Below are positions 46,367 to 54,817 of a stretch of DNA of 64,000 nt, piece by piece (position 1 is the stretch's first letter; each line of letters starts with the position of its first letter). The DNA is taken from the NCBI RefSeq assembly GCF_024347375.1, contig NZ_AP025470.1, positions 1,612,001 through 1,676,000 of the forward strand, read 5' to 3'. The position numbers and the translations under genes are program-made. Under the pieces are notes generated by a model. The model was not told the origin of the DNA, did no database searches, and saw only the letters and a program-made list of their open reading frames with translations. This stretch comes from Vibrio coralliirubri. GTDB taxonomy: Bacteria > Pseudomonadota > Gammaproteobacteria > Enterobacterales > Vibrionaceae.

Positions 46367-47539
46367 ATGAACACTAAACAGATAAAAGTACCGGCTACCT
46401 ACATGCGGGGCGGAACAAGCAAAGGCGTTTTCTTCAACTTAAGTGACTTACCTGAAGCTGCGCAATTTGCCGGAGAAGCTCGAGACGCATTACTTCTGCG
46501 CGTGATTGGTAGTCCAGATCCTTATGGCAAACAAACCGACGGCATGGGTGGCGCAACATCCAGTACCAGTAAAACCGTTATTGTTTCGAAAAGCAGTAAA
46601 GCCGATCACGATGTTGATTACCTATTCGGTCAAGTAGCAATAGACAAGCCGTTCGTTGATTGGAGTGGTAACTGCGGCAATTTGTCTGCTGCAGTAGGCC
46701 CATTTGCTATTCATAGTGGCCTCGTCGATTCGAATCGTATTCCAGAAAACGGTGTGGTCGAGGTGCGAGTATGGCAAGTAAACATAGAGAAAACTATCAT
46801 TGTTCATGTACCTATCGCTGATGGAGAAGTCCAAGAGTTAGGTGACTTTGAGCTCGATGGTGTTACTTTCCCTGCCGCGGAGATCCAAGTCGATTTTCTA
46901 GACCCAGCCGATGCTCGTGGCTCTATGTTCCCAACAGGGAATGTTGTCGATTTTTTAGATGTTCCAGATCTGGGTTGCATCAAAGCAACTTACATTAATG
47001 CAGGGATACCCACCATTTTTGTTGATGCTGAAGCTGTGGGCTATCAAGGCACAGAGCTTCAATCGGATATTAACAGTGATACCAAAGCCTTGGCTCTGTT
47101 TGAATCCATTCGAGCACATGGTGCAGTCGCGATGGGGCTTATCGATTCCCTAGAGCAAGCAGAATCACGCCAACATACACCTAAAGTTGCGTTTGTTGCT
47201 AAGCCTCAAGCGTACCGAGCCTCAAGTGGTAAATCGGTTGCTGTTGAAGATACTGACCTTCTTGTGCGTGCTTTGTCTATGGGGCAACTTCATCACGCTA
47301 TGATGGGTACGGCTGCGGTTGCTATTGCTTCAGCAGCAAGCGTCCCGGGGACTTTAGTTAACTTGGCAGCTGGTGAGGGGGCTCGAGATTTCGTGACCTT
47401 TGGCCACCCGTCAGGAACCTTAAAAGTGGGTGCTAAAGCGATACAAGGCGAAAGTGGGTGGAGAATTGAGAGGGCGATTATGAGTCGTAGTGCCCGAGTG
47501 ATCATGGAAGGTGCCATTCGTGTGCCTTTTCCCAAGTAA
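46367..47539 (+). CDS. prpF: PrpF, AcnD-accessory aconitate isomerase
   Basis: Isomerises the methylaconitate produced by AcnD so that it can be rehydrated to 2-methylisocitrate. 390 residues, diaminopimelate-epimerase-like fold, with the family motifs MRGGTSKGVFF, DPYGKQTDGMGGATSSTSK and SGNCGNLSAAVGPFAI; the Lys in the second motif is a catalytic candidate and the Cys in the third is conserved. ATG 46367 is chosen because AGGAG lies six bases upstream; the GTG one codon earlier would be too close. The ribosome site overlaps the acnD stop. Confidence 0.96.
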   Translation: MNTKQIKVPATYMRGGTSKGVFFNLSDLPEAAQFAGEARDALLLRVIGSPDPYGKQTDGMGGATSSTSKTVIVSKSSKADHDVDYLFGQVAIDKPFVDWSGNCGNLSAAVGPFAIHSGLVDSNRIPENGVVEVRVWQVNIEKTIIVHVPIADGEVQELGDFELDGVTFPAAEIQVDFLDPADARGSMFPTGNVVDFLDVPDLGCIKATYINAGIPTIFVDAEAVGYQGTELQSDINSDTKALALFESIRAHGAVAMGLIDSLEQAESRQHTPKVAFVAKPQAYRASSGKSVAVEDTDLLVRALSMGQLHHAMMGTAAVAIASAASVPGTLVNLAAGEGARDFVTFGHPSGTLKVGAKAIQGESGWRIERAIMSRSARVIMEGAIRVPFPK

Positions 47540-47657
47540 AGCGATTGTCGTGAACGGTTAAATGTTCACGAACACTACGCTGAGAAAAGAGTGCACCCAA
47601 GTGACACTGCTAAAAGCTAGTTGCTTGGACAAATGGATAAATCATGGAGGAGGCACT

Positions 47658-49562
47658 ATGTCTGCTACGAATCGAATGACTAGAAAAACAGATTACATCA
47701 CCGAGTATCAATGGGCGAGGGAAGACCCAAATTCGTTTTGGGAAACACAATCACAAGCAATTGATTGGTTTGAGTCACCTAAAACGATATTACAAACTGA
47801 CGATAATGGCATTGAGCGTTGGTTTCCTGATGGGGTGATGAACACCTGCTGGTTGGCGCTGGATTATCATTGTGAAAATGGGCGAGGTGATAATACTGCG
47901 CTGATTTACGACTCTCCAGTTACTGGAACTCAATCCTCGTACACTTACAATCAATTGCGTAACCAAGTGGCTAAAGTCGCAGGTATGTTAGCGACGCAAG
48001 GTGTGACCAAAGGCGATCGTGTGGTTATCTATATGCCAATGATTCCTGAAGCGGCAATGGCCATGCTGGCTTGTGCTCGACTAGGCGCGGTGCATTCGGT
48101 GGTGTTTGGTGGTTTTGCCCCTCATGAGCTTGCCGTTCGAATTGAAGATGCTGAGCCCAAGGTGTTGATTACTGCCTCCTGCGGTGTGGAGATAAATAAA
48201 GTCCTGCCATATAAGCCGATGGTTGATCGAGCGATCATGGACAGTCGTTGGAAGCCCGAGAAAGTGGTGGTATTCCAAAGAGAGCAGTCTCTAGCCGAAT
48301 TGAACAATGAACGCGATGTACTTTGGCAACAAGCGGTTAACGATGCTTTGCCTCACGTATGTGTGCCTGTTCTAGCGGTTGACCCACTATATATATTGTA
48401 TACATCAGGGACGACGGGTAAGCCAAAAGGTGTGGTACGTGACAATGGCGGTCATGCGGTCGCGATGAAATACTCGATGAGCACTATCTACGATATGCCG
48501 CAAGATGGTGTGTTTTGGGCGGCTTCTGATGTCGGCTGGGTAGTGGGGCATTCCTACATTGTGTATGCGCCATTGATTCATGGTTGCACAACCATTTTGT
48601 TTGAAGGTAAGCCAGTACGAACGCCAGATCCGGGCGCCTTCTGGCGTGTGTGTGAAGAGTACAAGGTCGATGTATTGTTTTCTGCTCCAACGGCATTTAG
48701 AGCCATTAAGAAAGAAGATCCTGAAGGCGAGTTGCTCACCAAGTATGACTTATCATCGCTCAAGTCGATTTTTATGGCGGGAGAGCGTTTGGACCCTCCA
48801 ACATTGGATTGGGTTGAGTCTCATACCAATAAACCAGTTATCGATCATTGGTGGCAAACAGAAACAGGTTGGGCCATTTCCGCCAATCCAACAGGGTTAG
48901 AATCTTTACCAGTGAAAGCGGGCTCTTCCACTAAACCTGTTCCGGGTTACCAAGTGGAGATTCTCAATGAACTCGGTGAAGTCGCTCAACCTAATCAACA
49001 AGGGTTTGTGGCTCTTAAACGCCCGTTGCCACCCGGCTGTCTACCAACGGTTTGGCGTAATCATGATCGATTTGAATCTGGCTATCTGAGCCAATTCCCG
49101 GGTTATTACGTTTCGGGTGATGGCGGCTATCTCGATGAAGATGGGTATCTGTTTATCATGGGGCGTATTGATGACGTGATAAACGTAGCGGGGCATCGTC
49201 TGTCGACAGGAGAAATGGAAGAGATCGTGGGTGGTCACCCAGCCATTGCAGAATGTGCGGTAGTCGGTATTCACGATGACTTGAAAGGACAACTTCCTTT
49301 AGGTCTAGTTGTGTTAAAAGATGGCGTAAAAGTCGATGGCATTGAGTTGCAAGCGGAGTTGGTTGGCAAGGTTCGCAATGAGATCGGCGCGGTCGCTTGT
49401 TTTAAGCAAGCCTTGGTTGTTGAGAGACTACCCAAGACACGTTCAGGTAAGATCTTACGCAGAACTATCCGACAGATCGCAGAAGGCGAACAATATGTGG
49501 TGCCTTCGACGATTGACGACCCTACCAGCTTAACTGAAATTGCTGAAAAGCTCGGCAAATAG
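47658..49562 (+). CDS. prpE: PrpE, propionyl-CoA synthetase
   Basis: AMP-forming acyl-CoA synthetase of 634 residues that feeds propionate into the pathway. Motifs: P-loop YTSGTTGKPKGV, adenine-site DHWWQTETGWAI, hinge GRIDDVINVAGHRLSTGEMEEI, and the C-terminal catalytic Lys in PKTRSGKILRR, the residue regulated by lysine acylation in known PrpE/Acs proteins. ATG 47658 has a GGAGGAGG site; the frame is open further upstream without support. It is the last gene of the prp operon, 118 bases after prpF. Confidence 0.95.
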   Translation: MSATNRMTRKTDYITEYQWAREDPNSFWETQSQAIDWFESPKTILQTDDNGIERWFPDGVMNTCWLALDYHCENGRGDNTALIYDSPVTGTQSSYTYNQLRNQVAKVAGMLATQGVTKGDRVVIYMPMIPEAAMAMLACARLGAVHSVVFGGFAPHELAVRIEDAEPKVLITASCGVEINKVLPYKPMVDRAIMDSRWKPEKVVVFQREQSLAELNNERDVLWQQAVNDALPHVCVPVLAVDPLYILYTSGTTGKPKGVVRDNGGHAVAMKYSMSTIYDMPQDGVFWAASDVGWVVGHSYIVYAPLIHGCTTILFEGKPVRTPDPGAFWRVCEEYKVDVLFSAPTAFRAIKKEDPEGELLTKYDLSSLKSIFMAGERLDPPTLDWVESHTNKPVIDHWWQTETGWAISANPTGLESLPVKAGSSTKPVPGYQVEILNELGEVAQPNQQGFVALKRPLPPGCLPTVWRNHDRFESGYLSQFPGYYVSGDGGYLDEDGYLFIMGRIDDVINVAGHRLSTGEMEEIVGGHPAIAECAVVGIHDDLKGQLPLGLVVLKDGVKVDGIELQAELVGKVRNEIGAVACFKQALVVERLPKTRSGKILRRTIRQIAEGEQYVVPSTIDDPTSLTEIAEKLGK

Positions 49563-49569
49563 ACGTCGC

Positions 49570-49636
49570 AGTTTAGGTAATCTCACCTTCAGCTTGTTGC
49601 TTTATACATAAGCTAGCGTGATGGTTTACCTAAACT
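49570..49636 (+). repeat. Long imperfect inverted repeat after prpE
   Basis: AGTTTAGGTAA and TTACCTAAACT are perfect 11-base arms with further pairing inside (AGCTT with AAGCT), giving an approximately 67-base stem-loop starting 7 bases after the prpE stop. It has no clean U run, so it may be a processing or stability element rather than a simple terminator. Confidence 0.55.
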
Positions 49637-49673
49637 CTACTTTATTCATCCGCTTATCCATTGCGTTTACTAT

Positions 49674-49709
49674 GACCTCATTATGAATCCCACATATTGA
49701 GGTCTTTTT
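49674..49709 (+). terminator. Hairpin with T-run that also covers the ribosome site of the next gene
   Basis: GACCTCA pairs with TGAGGTC across a 17-base loop and is followed by five T and then the ATG at 49710. It may end the prp transcript. The same right arm holds GAGG, the only ribosome site for the next gene, so the fold would hide it. Confidence 0.5.
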
Positions 49710-50156
49710 ATGCGAGCTTACTTTTTGTTGATTGCTTTATTGGTCAGTGGTGCTGCTAGTGCCAGTATTTCAAAGGATGAAGCGAGTAGAGCGTTGTTAG
49801 AACCTTTGAGTCATCCCAAGGTATTTAAATGTGTGTCCAAGACTGGCGTCGATCTCTATCAAGCGGTTTTTGATATTGGTGTGGGATATGAAGCCGACCC
49901 TATTAACTCGAAGATGATCGTTAATTCAAGGAAAGGCCGCTACGAATATCAAATCCTAGGCGCGGTAAGATCTGAAAGAGCCGGTGAAATTGTCGTGTTA
50001 ACTCGTCATGTGGGAGACGGTGTTAAAGTTGCTGCGATGATTGATGACGAAAATGGCAAGATACTGGGGATCGGCGATAAAAATCATTATCGAGATTGCG
50101 GTGTTAGGCCACCACCTAGCGTAGCAAACATGCAAAACTTTTGGTCTAAAGGCTAA
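49710..50156 (+). CDS. Small secreted protein of unknown function
   Basis: I do not recognise the family. 148 residues with a clear signal peptide (MRAYFLLIALLVSGAASA, cleavage near residue 18). The mature part is mixed alpha/beta, contains two Cys (in FKCVSK and RDCGV) that may pair, and ends with a Pro-rich turn. Such a pattern suits a periplasmic protein. Start ATG 49710; its GAGG ribosome site sits inside a hairpin. A good terminator follows at 50200, so it is probably monocistronic. Confidence 0.72.
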   Translation: MRAYFLLIALLVSGAASASISKDEASRALLEPLSHPKVFKCVSKTGVDLYQAVFDIGVGYEADPINSKMIVNSRKGRYEYQILGAVRSERAGEIVVLTRHVGDGVKVAAMIDDENGKILGIGDKNHYRDCGVRPPPSVANMQNFWSKG

Positions 50157-50199
50157 GAGAGATATGTGAAAGACAAGAATTATTGAGAAAGCACGATTG

Positions 50200-50225
50200 A
50201 GGCGACCTTATTGGTCGCCTTTTTT
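50200..50225 (+). terminator. Rho-independent terminator after the small secreted protein
   Basis: AGGCGACC and GGTCGCCT form an 8-bp GC-rich stem with a 5-base loop, followed by a run of T. Confidence 0.9.
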
Positions 50226-50394
50226 GTTGGTGAGGATAAAGCGAGCTCAAAGCTATATATCATTAATCAGTTATGCGATGGCTGAATAATACATAGCTGA
50301 ACATGATGTATCGTCTAAACGTGGCTTTATTTATCTCATTAACGGTTCTGCTTAAGATGGCTCTACTCCAAACGAAGAACTAAGCGAGACTCCT

Positions 50395-50796
50395 ATGAAA
50401 TTCACTAAACCTTTTCTTTTAGCGACACTGATTGTGACTCTTTCTGGTTGCGCATCACCAGCAATGGATAACGAAAATGAGAATGCCGCACGTAATCGTG
50501 GTGCTGTAGGTGGTGCTTTATTAGGAGCGACAGCAGGCGCTCTAACTGGAGATGCGAGTTTAGCCGTAAAGGGTGCTGCATTAGGTGGCGTGACCGGTGG
50601 CGTTGCGGGTTCAATGAAAGATACAGATGATGCAAGAAACGCACAACGAACCCAAGTTACTGCTGATGGTCTAGCGCAAGACAATCGCACCGATGCAGAA
50701 AAACGAGTTGCTGAAGTTGAGGCTGAAATTAAGCTTATTGAACTAGAGCAACAGCTTGCTGATCTCAAAGAAGAGAAAGAAGATAACGGTGCATAA
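50395..50796 (+). CDS. Glycine-zipper lipoprotein
   Basis: 133 residues with a lipoprotein signal peptide (lipobox LSGC, Cys near 19). Next comes a glycine/alanine-rich zipper (GAVGGALLGATAGALTG, then GAALGGVTGGVAGS) as found in YMGG/SlyB-like membrane-associated proteins. The C-terminal 50 residues form a charged, probably coiled-coil helix. Likely outer-membrane anchored with the zipper inserting in the membrane; function unknown. It has its own terminator at 50880. Confidence 0.8.
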   Translation: MKFTKPFLLATLIVTLSGCASPAMDNENENAARNRGAVGGALLGATAGALTGDASLAVKGAALGGVTGGVAGSMKDTDDARNAQRTQVTADGLAQDNRTDAEKRVAEVEAEIKLIELEQQLADLKEEKEDNGA

Positions 50797-50879
50797 AGCT
50801 GAAACTACAGCAAAAGCCACAGCCACGGCAAAAGCCACAGCTTCGATATTCGTTTAATTCAAAATCATTCAAACAGAAT

Positions 50880-50903
50880 GGCCACGTAATGTGGCCGTTT
50901 TTG
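50880..50903 (+). terminator. Rho-independent terminator after the lipoprotein gene
   Basis: GGCCAC and GTGGCC with a 5-base loop followed by a T-run. Just upstream (about 50809-50850) a short direct repeat of AAAGCCACAGC occurs in untranslated RNA. Confidence 0.85.
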
Positions 50904-51017
50904 TATCTAAAATACACACTTCAAACAATGAATTAATTCAATAACTTGTATAGATACTCACGCCAAGTAAACTAGACTCAGTTTAGATATTAATTTGGTT
51001 TGAGAAGCGCAATAGTC

Positions 51018-51497
51018 ATGAATGTCACCTTAAGGGCCGCAAAGCACGCGGATTTGGAACAACTTAACGAGTTAATGTTCGATCTCCACCATCATCACCA
51101 CCTTGCTAGCCCAGAGCACTTTAAAACGGCAGAAGAGATTGAGCAGGAAAAAAGCATTGCACGATACTTGGATGATCCTGAATGTTTGGTTTATGTGGCA
51201 TTAAAAGGTGAGCTCATTGTTGGCTTTATCTCTGGGCATTTTTGTGAGCTTATCTCAACGGTAAGTAAACCAGTGCCGATGGGGAGTGTCGATGAACTGT
51301 TTGTGTTGCCTGATTATCGAAAAGAATCAATTGCTGAAAAGTTGTTTAACAAAGTTGAAAGTACTTTTGATGATTATGGGGTTGAACAAGTCTTTGTAGA
51401 AGTTTGGGACTTTAACTCACCTGCCAAGGACTTCTATCAAAAAATGGGGTTCACACCTCACATTCAATGGATGAGGAAGGCTTTGCACAAAACGTAG
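51018..51497 (+). CDS. GNAT-family N-acetyltransferase
   Basis: 159 residues with the GNAT fold: N-terminal LRAAKHADLEQL, central strand VYVALKGELIVGFISG, acetyl-CoA-binding motif region ELFVLPDYRKESIAEKLF (a weak form of the R/Q-x-x-G-x-G/A loop) and the C-terminal WDFNSPAKDFYQKMGF. An unusual run of five His lies near residues 23-27. Substrate unknown. ATG 51018 is chosen over a TTG six codons upstream; neither has a strong ribosome site. The Nudix gene follows after 86 bases on the same strand. Confidence 0.85.
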   Translation: MNVTLRAAKHADLEQLNELMFDLHHHHHLASPEHFKTAEEIEQEKSIARYLDDPECLVYVALKGELIVGFISGHFCELISTVSKPVPMGSVDELFVLPDYRKESIAEKLFNKVESTFDDYGVEQVFVEVWDFNSPAKDFYQKMGFTPHIQWMRKALHKT

Positions 51498-51583
51498 ACA
51501 GCGATTTTGTGTGGCTTTGATTACAATAGTTCAACTGCAACAGCAGTCTTCAATATTCTTCTATTATTTTTTAGGTAAACTCG

Positions 51584-52996
51584 TTGGTTATTCGATATTT
51601 ATTAGTTTTCATACTGTCTCTTTTGAGTACTACTTCCGCTTGGGCAAACGACACTTTGCCCGATCATATCGCGGGCGCCTTGTGTGTAGTACGTGCTGAT
51701 AACCAAATCGTGTTGGTTGATGAGTTGATCACAGGTCAATTGTCTCTACCGGGAGGCACTGTTGTTTCAGGTGAGCCGCCAGCCGTCGCGGCGCAACGTG
51801 AAACGTGGGAAGAGGCGGGTTTGTCGGTAACGGTCGGTGATGTACTGGGTTATACCGACAGCGCCGTCGTGTTTGATTGTATTTCTGACTCTGAAGTGAT
51901 CAGCTACAAGGCTCGGAATGAGTTAGGTGGCTTTGAGCTGCCGATCTGGTTTGCTCCTCATTATGGCGTGGAAGTCAGCCGAGCGATGTTACTTCCTCCT
52001 ACTGAATTACAAGATCACCAATACCGCTACCCAGAACAGTGGTCTGAGATTAACGAGCTGTTTTTATCTGCGACAGATCAACCGGTGACGTATGTGACTG
52101 AGCTGGTGGGCGCGGCACCTAAGGTTCATCAAGTTGAATTAAATTGGATTGTGTCACTTCAAAACACGTTCGATAAGATGCCAAGCATGTTTGCGAATAC
52201 TGTGCTTTTGACTGACTTGTTGGCGAAGCCATGGGTTTTCATTGTGATCTTGCCGCTAATTGCTTGGTACTTTGGCCGTAACTTCGCGTTGAAGTTTGGC
52301 TTCACTTTGATCTCGGTGACACTACTTACTTTAATCGCGCACCAAGGTTTTGGTTTTCCACGTCCACACGCTTACTTGCCAACATTGAAACTGGTGATGA
52401 GCAGTGGGTATAGCTTCCCAAGTCTACTGGCTGCCTTATGGGTCAGTTTAACCTTGTTAGTTTTTTGGAAACTAAAGCGCCTCTTAGAGCAAAAAGCTAT
52501 TCTGATAGTGCTCGCTGGCTTGCTGTGGATCATGCTATTTAAGTCTTATTCAGGCAGTGCGTTTTTTAGCGATGTATTAATGGGTGGCGTATTAGGCGCT
52601 TTAACGACGTGGCATATCGTGAGATTAGACGCGAAACCGGATGTTGATATTAGTGCTTTATTGAGTTCTAAAGGTGTTTGGTGGGCATTGTGCTTACTTT
52701 CGATAGTTCTCACGGTGATATGGCCACTGCCAACATTCTCATTCTGGGTGGCGATTTTGATGACGATTGCATGCCTAGTGACGTTAACAGACTCGAAACC
52801 TTTGGTCGGTCAGTTCTCATTCAAGATCGTTCTTGGAGTGATGGCTATGTTGTTAGCGGGAAATCTGCTGATTAGCTGGGCTGGAAGTTTCGTCTCTTTC
52901 AGTGGTATTGCTTCATTTATTGTTGAAACGTTACGTTTCCCAATATTGATTCTGTTTGGTGTGGTGGCATTTCGTCTGCCATGGAAAAGAGAGTAA
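51584..52996 (+). CDS. Secreted Nudix hydrolase fused to a degenerate PAP2-like membrane domain
   Basis: 470 residues. An N-terminal signal sequence (cleavage near AWA-N, residue 21) puts a Nudix domain in the periplasm; the Nudix box is perfect (G58, E64, R72-E73, E76-E77, G79). From about 215 the protein becomes polytopic with a layout like type 2 phosphatidic acid phosphatases: FPRPHAY and SSGYSFPS align with the first two PAP2 motifs, but the catalytic His of PSGH and the Arg/His of the third motif are missing (SGSAFFSDVLMGG). So the hydrolase is probably active and the phosphatase part probably not. Start is TTG 51584 with AGG eight bases upstream; no better ATG fits the signal peptide. 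Confidence 0.82.
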   Translation: MVIRYLLVFILSLLSTTSAWANDTLPDHIAGALCVVRADNQIVLVDELITGQLSLPGGTVVSGEPPAVAAQRETWEEAGLSVTVGDVLGYTDSAVVFDCISDSEVISYKARNELGGFELPIWFAPHYGVEVSRAMLLPPTELQDHQYRYPEQWSEINELFLSATDQPVTYVTELVGAAPKVHQVELNWIVSLQNTFDKMPSMFANTVLLTDLLAKPWVFIVILPLIAWYFGRNFALKFGFTLISVTLLTLIAHQGFGFPRPHAYLPTLKLVMSSGYSFPSLLAALWVSLTLLVFWKLKRLLEQKAILIVLAGLLWIMLFKSYSGSAFFSDVLMGGVLGALTTWHIVRLDAKPDVDISALLSSKGVWWALCLLSIVLTVIWPLPTFSFWVAILMTIACLVTLTDSKPLVGQFSFKIVLGVMAMLLAGNLLISWAGSFVSFSGIASFIVETLRFPILILFGVVAFRLPWKRE

Positions 52997-53020
52997 TCGA
53001 CTCGACTAACACAAAATCAA

Positions 53021-53045
53021 AAAGGCTGTGCAGTGCACAGCCTTT
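53021..53045. terminator. Bidirectional terminator between the Nudix gene and the HAD gene
   Basis: Almost perfect palindrome AAAGGCTGTGCA-G-TGCACAGCCTTT between two convergent genes, with short A and T runs on either side, so it can serve both strands. Confidence 0.8.
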
Positions 53046-53096
53046 GTCATTTCTGAAACAAGCAAAAAGTAATTCTTATTAGAACCTGTTGAGCGT

Positions 53097-53906
53097 TTAT
53101 GAGTTGAAGATAAACTTCTCAATCGCGACCGCTACACCATGGTCGTCGTTGCTCGCTGTGATGTGATCCGCCAGTTTCTTGGTTTCTTCCATTGCGTTTT
53201 CCATTGCAATGCCAAGGCCTGCGTATTCAAGCATATGGTGATCGTTTTCAGCATCACCCATGCAGATGACTTCTTCCGCTTTAATACCCAAATGCTTAGT
53301 TATCGCCTCAATACCGACACCCTTATTTGAATTTGGGTTTAGGAACTCTAAGAAGAATGGTGCACTTTGTACGATAGTAAACTGAGTCTTAAGCTCTTGT
53401 GGCAACTTGCCGATGATTTCAGTCAGCTTGCTTGGTTCAGCGACAATCATAGTTTTGATGATTTCGTGGTCGTCTTCTAGTTGAGAAAAGTCGAACTCGG
53501 TAATATCTAAGCCATTAATACGCGCTTCAATACCAGTGTACTCATTGTTCTCAGGTGTGATTAAGCCGTGGATCTTGCTGAAAGCATGGACATAACCACC
53601 AAGCTGTTCAGCGAGGGCAGCAATCTCTTTTGCGGCTTTACCGTTGCTGATCTCACTGTGAATGATCTCTTTTGTCGATACGTTCTGAACCATAGAGCCG
53701 TTGTAGAAGAGTACAAAGTCATCTTCGCCGTCAATCGAAAGCTCATCTAATTTGCTTTGCATACCTTCTAAAGGGCGACCAGAAGCGAGAACCACTTTCA
53801 CACCTGCAGCTCGTGCTTTGGCGATTGCGTCTTTGTTCTCTTGAGAAATCACTTTTTCACTGTTGAGTAGTGTGCCATCCATATCAAGAGCAATCAGTTT
53901 GTACAT
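53097..53906 (-). CDS. yidA: HAD-family sugar phosphatase, YidA-like (Cof type)
   Basis: 269 residues, normal for Cof-type HAD-IIB phosphatases. Motif I is DMDGTLL with the nucleophile Asp near 8 and the acid/base Asp near 10; motif II is the Ser in LASGRP; the Lys of motif III lies in NSNKGVGIEAI; motif IV is GDAENDHHML. The cap domain lies between about 85 and 185. E. coli YidA dephosphorylates sugar phosphates; substrate here is assumed. ATG 53906 has AAGGA seven bases upstream. Monocistronic, convergent with the Nudix gene. Confidence 0.9.
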   Translation of the reverse strand: MYKLIALDMDGTLLNSEKVISQENKDAIAKARAAGVKVVLASGRPLEGMQSKLDELSIDGEDDFVLFYNGSMVQNVSTKEIIHSEISNGKAAKEIAALAEQLGGYVHAFSKIHGLITPENNEYTGIEARINGLDITEFDFSQLEDDHEIIKTMIVAEPSKLTEIIGKLPQELKTQFTIVQSAPFFLEFLNPNSNKGVGIEAITKHLGIKAEEVICMGDAENDHHMLEYAGLGIAMENAMEETKKLADHITASNDDHGVAVAIEKFIFNS

Positions 53907-54090
53907 GTTGTTCCTTACTAAAAAATTAAAAGCTAACGAAATCTATGGGCGAAAGGATAAGGGAACTTGAAAGTTCAGGCTAGGGCTTTGATCAACTCAT
54001 TTATCAGTACTCATTTGTTTGACCAAAAGGGGGAAGTGCTTTAAGGTCTGCGGTTGATTAATTTCATCAAATGATTGAGCTGAGGGAAAG

Positions 54091-54759
54091 TTGTACAAGA
54101 TTAATGAAATGTTTGAAACCATTCAGGGTGAGGGCGTGTTTACTGGCGTTCCCGCTGTTTTTGTTCGCCTGCAAATTTGCCCAGTGGGCTGTTCTTGGTG
54201 TGATACCAAGCAGACCTGGGAAGCGTTGCCAGAAGATGAAACCAGCCTTGGCGATATTATGGTTAAGACAGAAGATTCACCTACTTGGTCAGCAATCGAT
54301 GCTCAAGGAATCGTGAATGAATATATCAAGCAAGGTTACACTGCTAAGCACATTGTGATTACTGGTGGTGAGCCATGCATTTATGATCTTGTTCCTCTTA
54401 CTGAAGCATTTGAGCAGCACGGTTGTCGCTGTCAGATTGAGACTAGCGGAACATCAGAAGTTAAAGCCACATCGGGCACTTGGGTTACGGTGTCACCGAA
54501 GGTGGCGATGAAAGCGAAACTGGAAATTTTAGATAGCGCTTTACAACGTGCTAACGAAATTAAGCATCCAGTAGGCACAAGCAAAGACATCGAACAGCTT
54601 GACGGTTTATTGGAGCGAGCAGCTGTTCCTAACGACACTGTTATCGCTCTGCAACCAATCAGCCAAAAAGACCGCGCTACTCAGCTTTGTATTGATACCT
54701 GCATTGAGCGCAATTGGCGCTTATCAATACAAACTCACAAATATTTGAGCATCGCATAG
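54091..54759 (+). CDS. queE: QueE, 7-carboxy-7-deazaguanine synthase
   Basis: Radical-SAM enzyme in queuosine biosynthesis that makes the 7-deazaguanine ring from carboxytetrahydropterin. 222 residues; the iron-sulfur cluster motif is CPVGCSWC (C-x3-C-x2-C), near 31-38, followed by DTKQTW; the SAM-binding segment VITGGEPCIYDL is present. Translation most likely begins with TTG at 54091: it gives MYKINEMFETIQGEG, collinear with E. coli QueE, and GAGGGA lies just upstream; no ATG fits. queC follows after 58 bases, a functional pair. Confidence 0.95.
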   Translation: MYKINEMFETIQGEGVFTGVPAVFVRLQICPVGCSWCDTKQTWEALPEDETSLGDIMVKTEDSPTWSAIDAQGIVNEYIKQGYTAKHIVITGGEPCIYDLVPLTEAFEQHGCRCQIETSGTSEVKATSGTWVTVSPKVAMKAKLEILDSALQRANEIKHPVGTSKDIEQLDGLLERAAVPNDTVIALQPISQKDRATQLCIDTCIERNWRLSIQTHKYLSIA

Positions 54760-54817
54760 GTTGTATTTTTACTGGGCAAGATAAGTCGCTAGTAGAAGGT
54801 TCTCGTAAGGATTTAAG

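Noticed and set aside
53907..54090. Possible preQ1 riboswitch before queE
   Set aside because: I could not find the compact C-rich pseudoknot pattern or a terminator/sequestering hairpin in this 184-base region.
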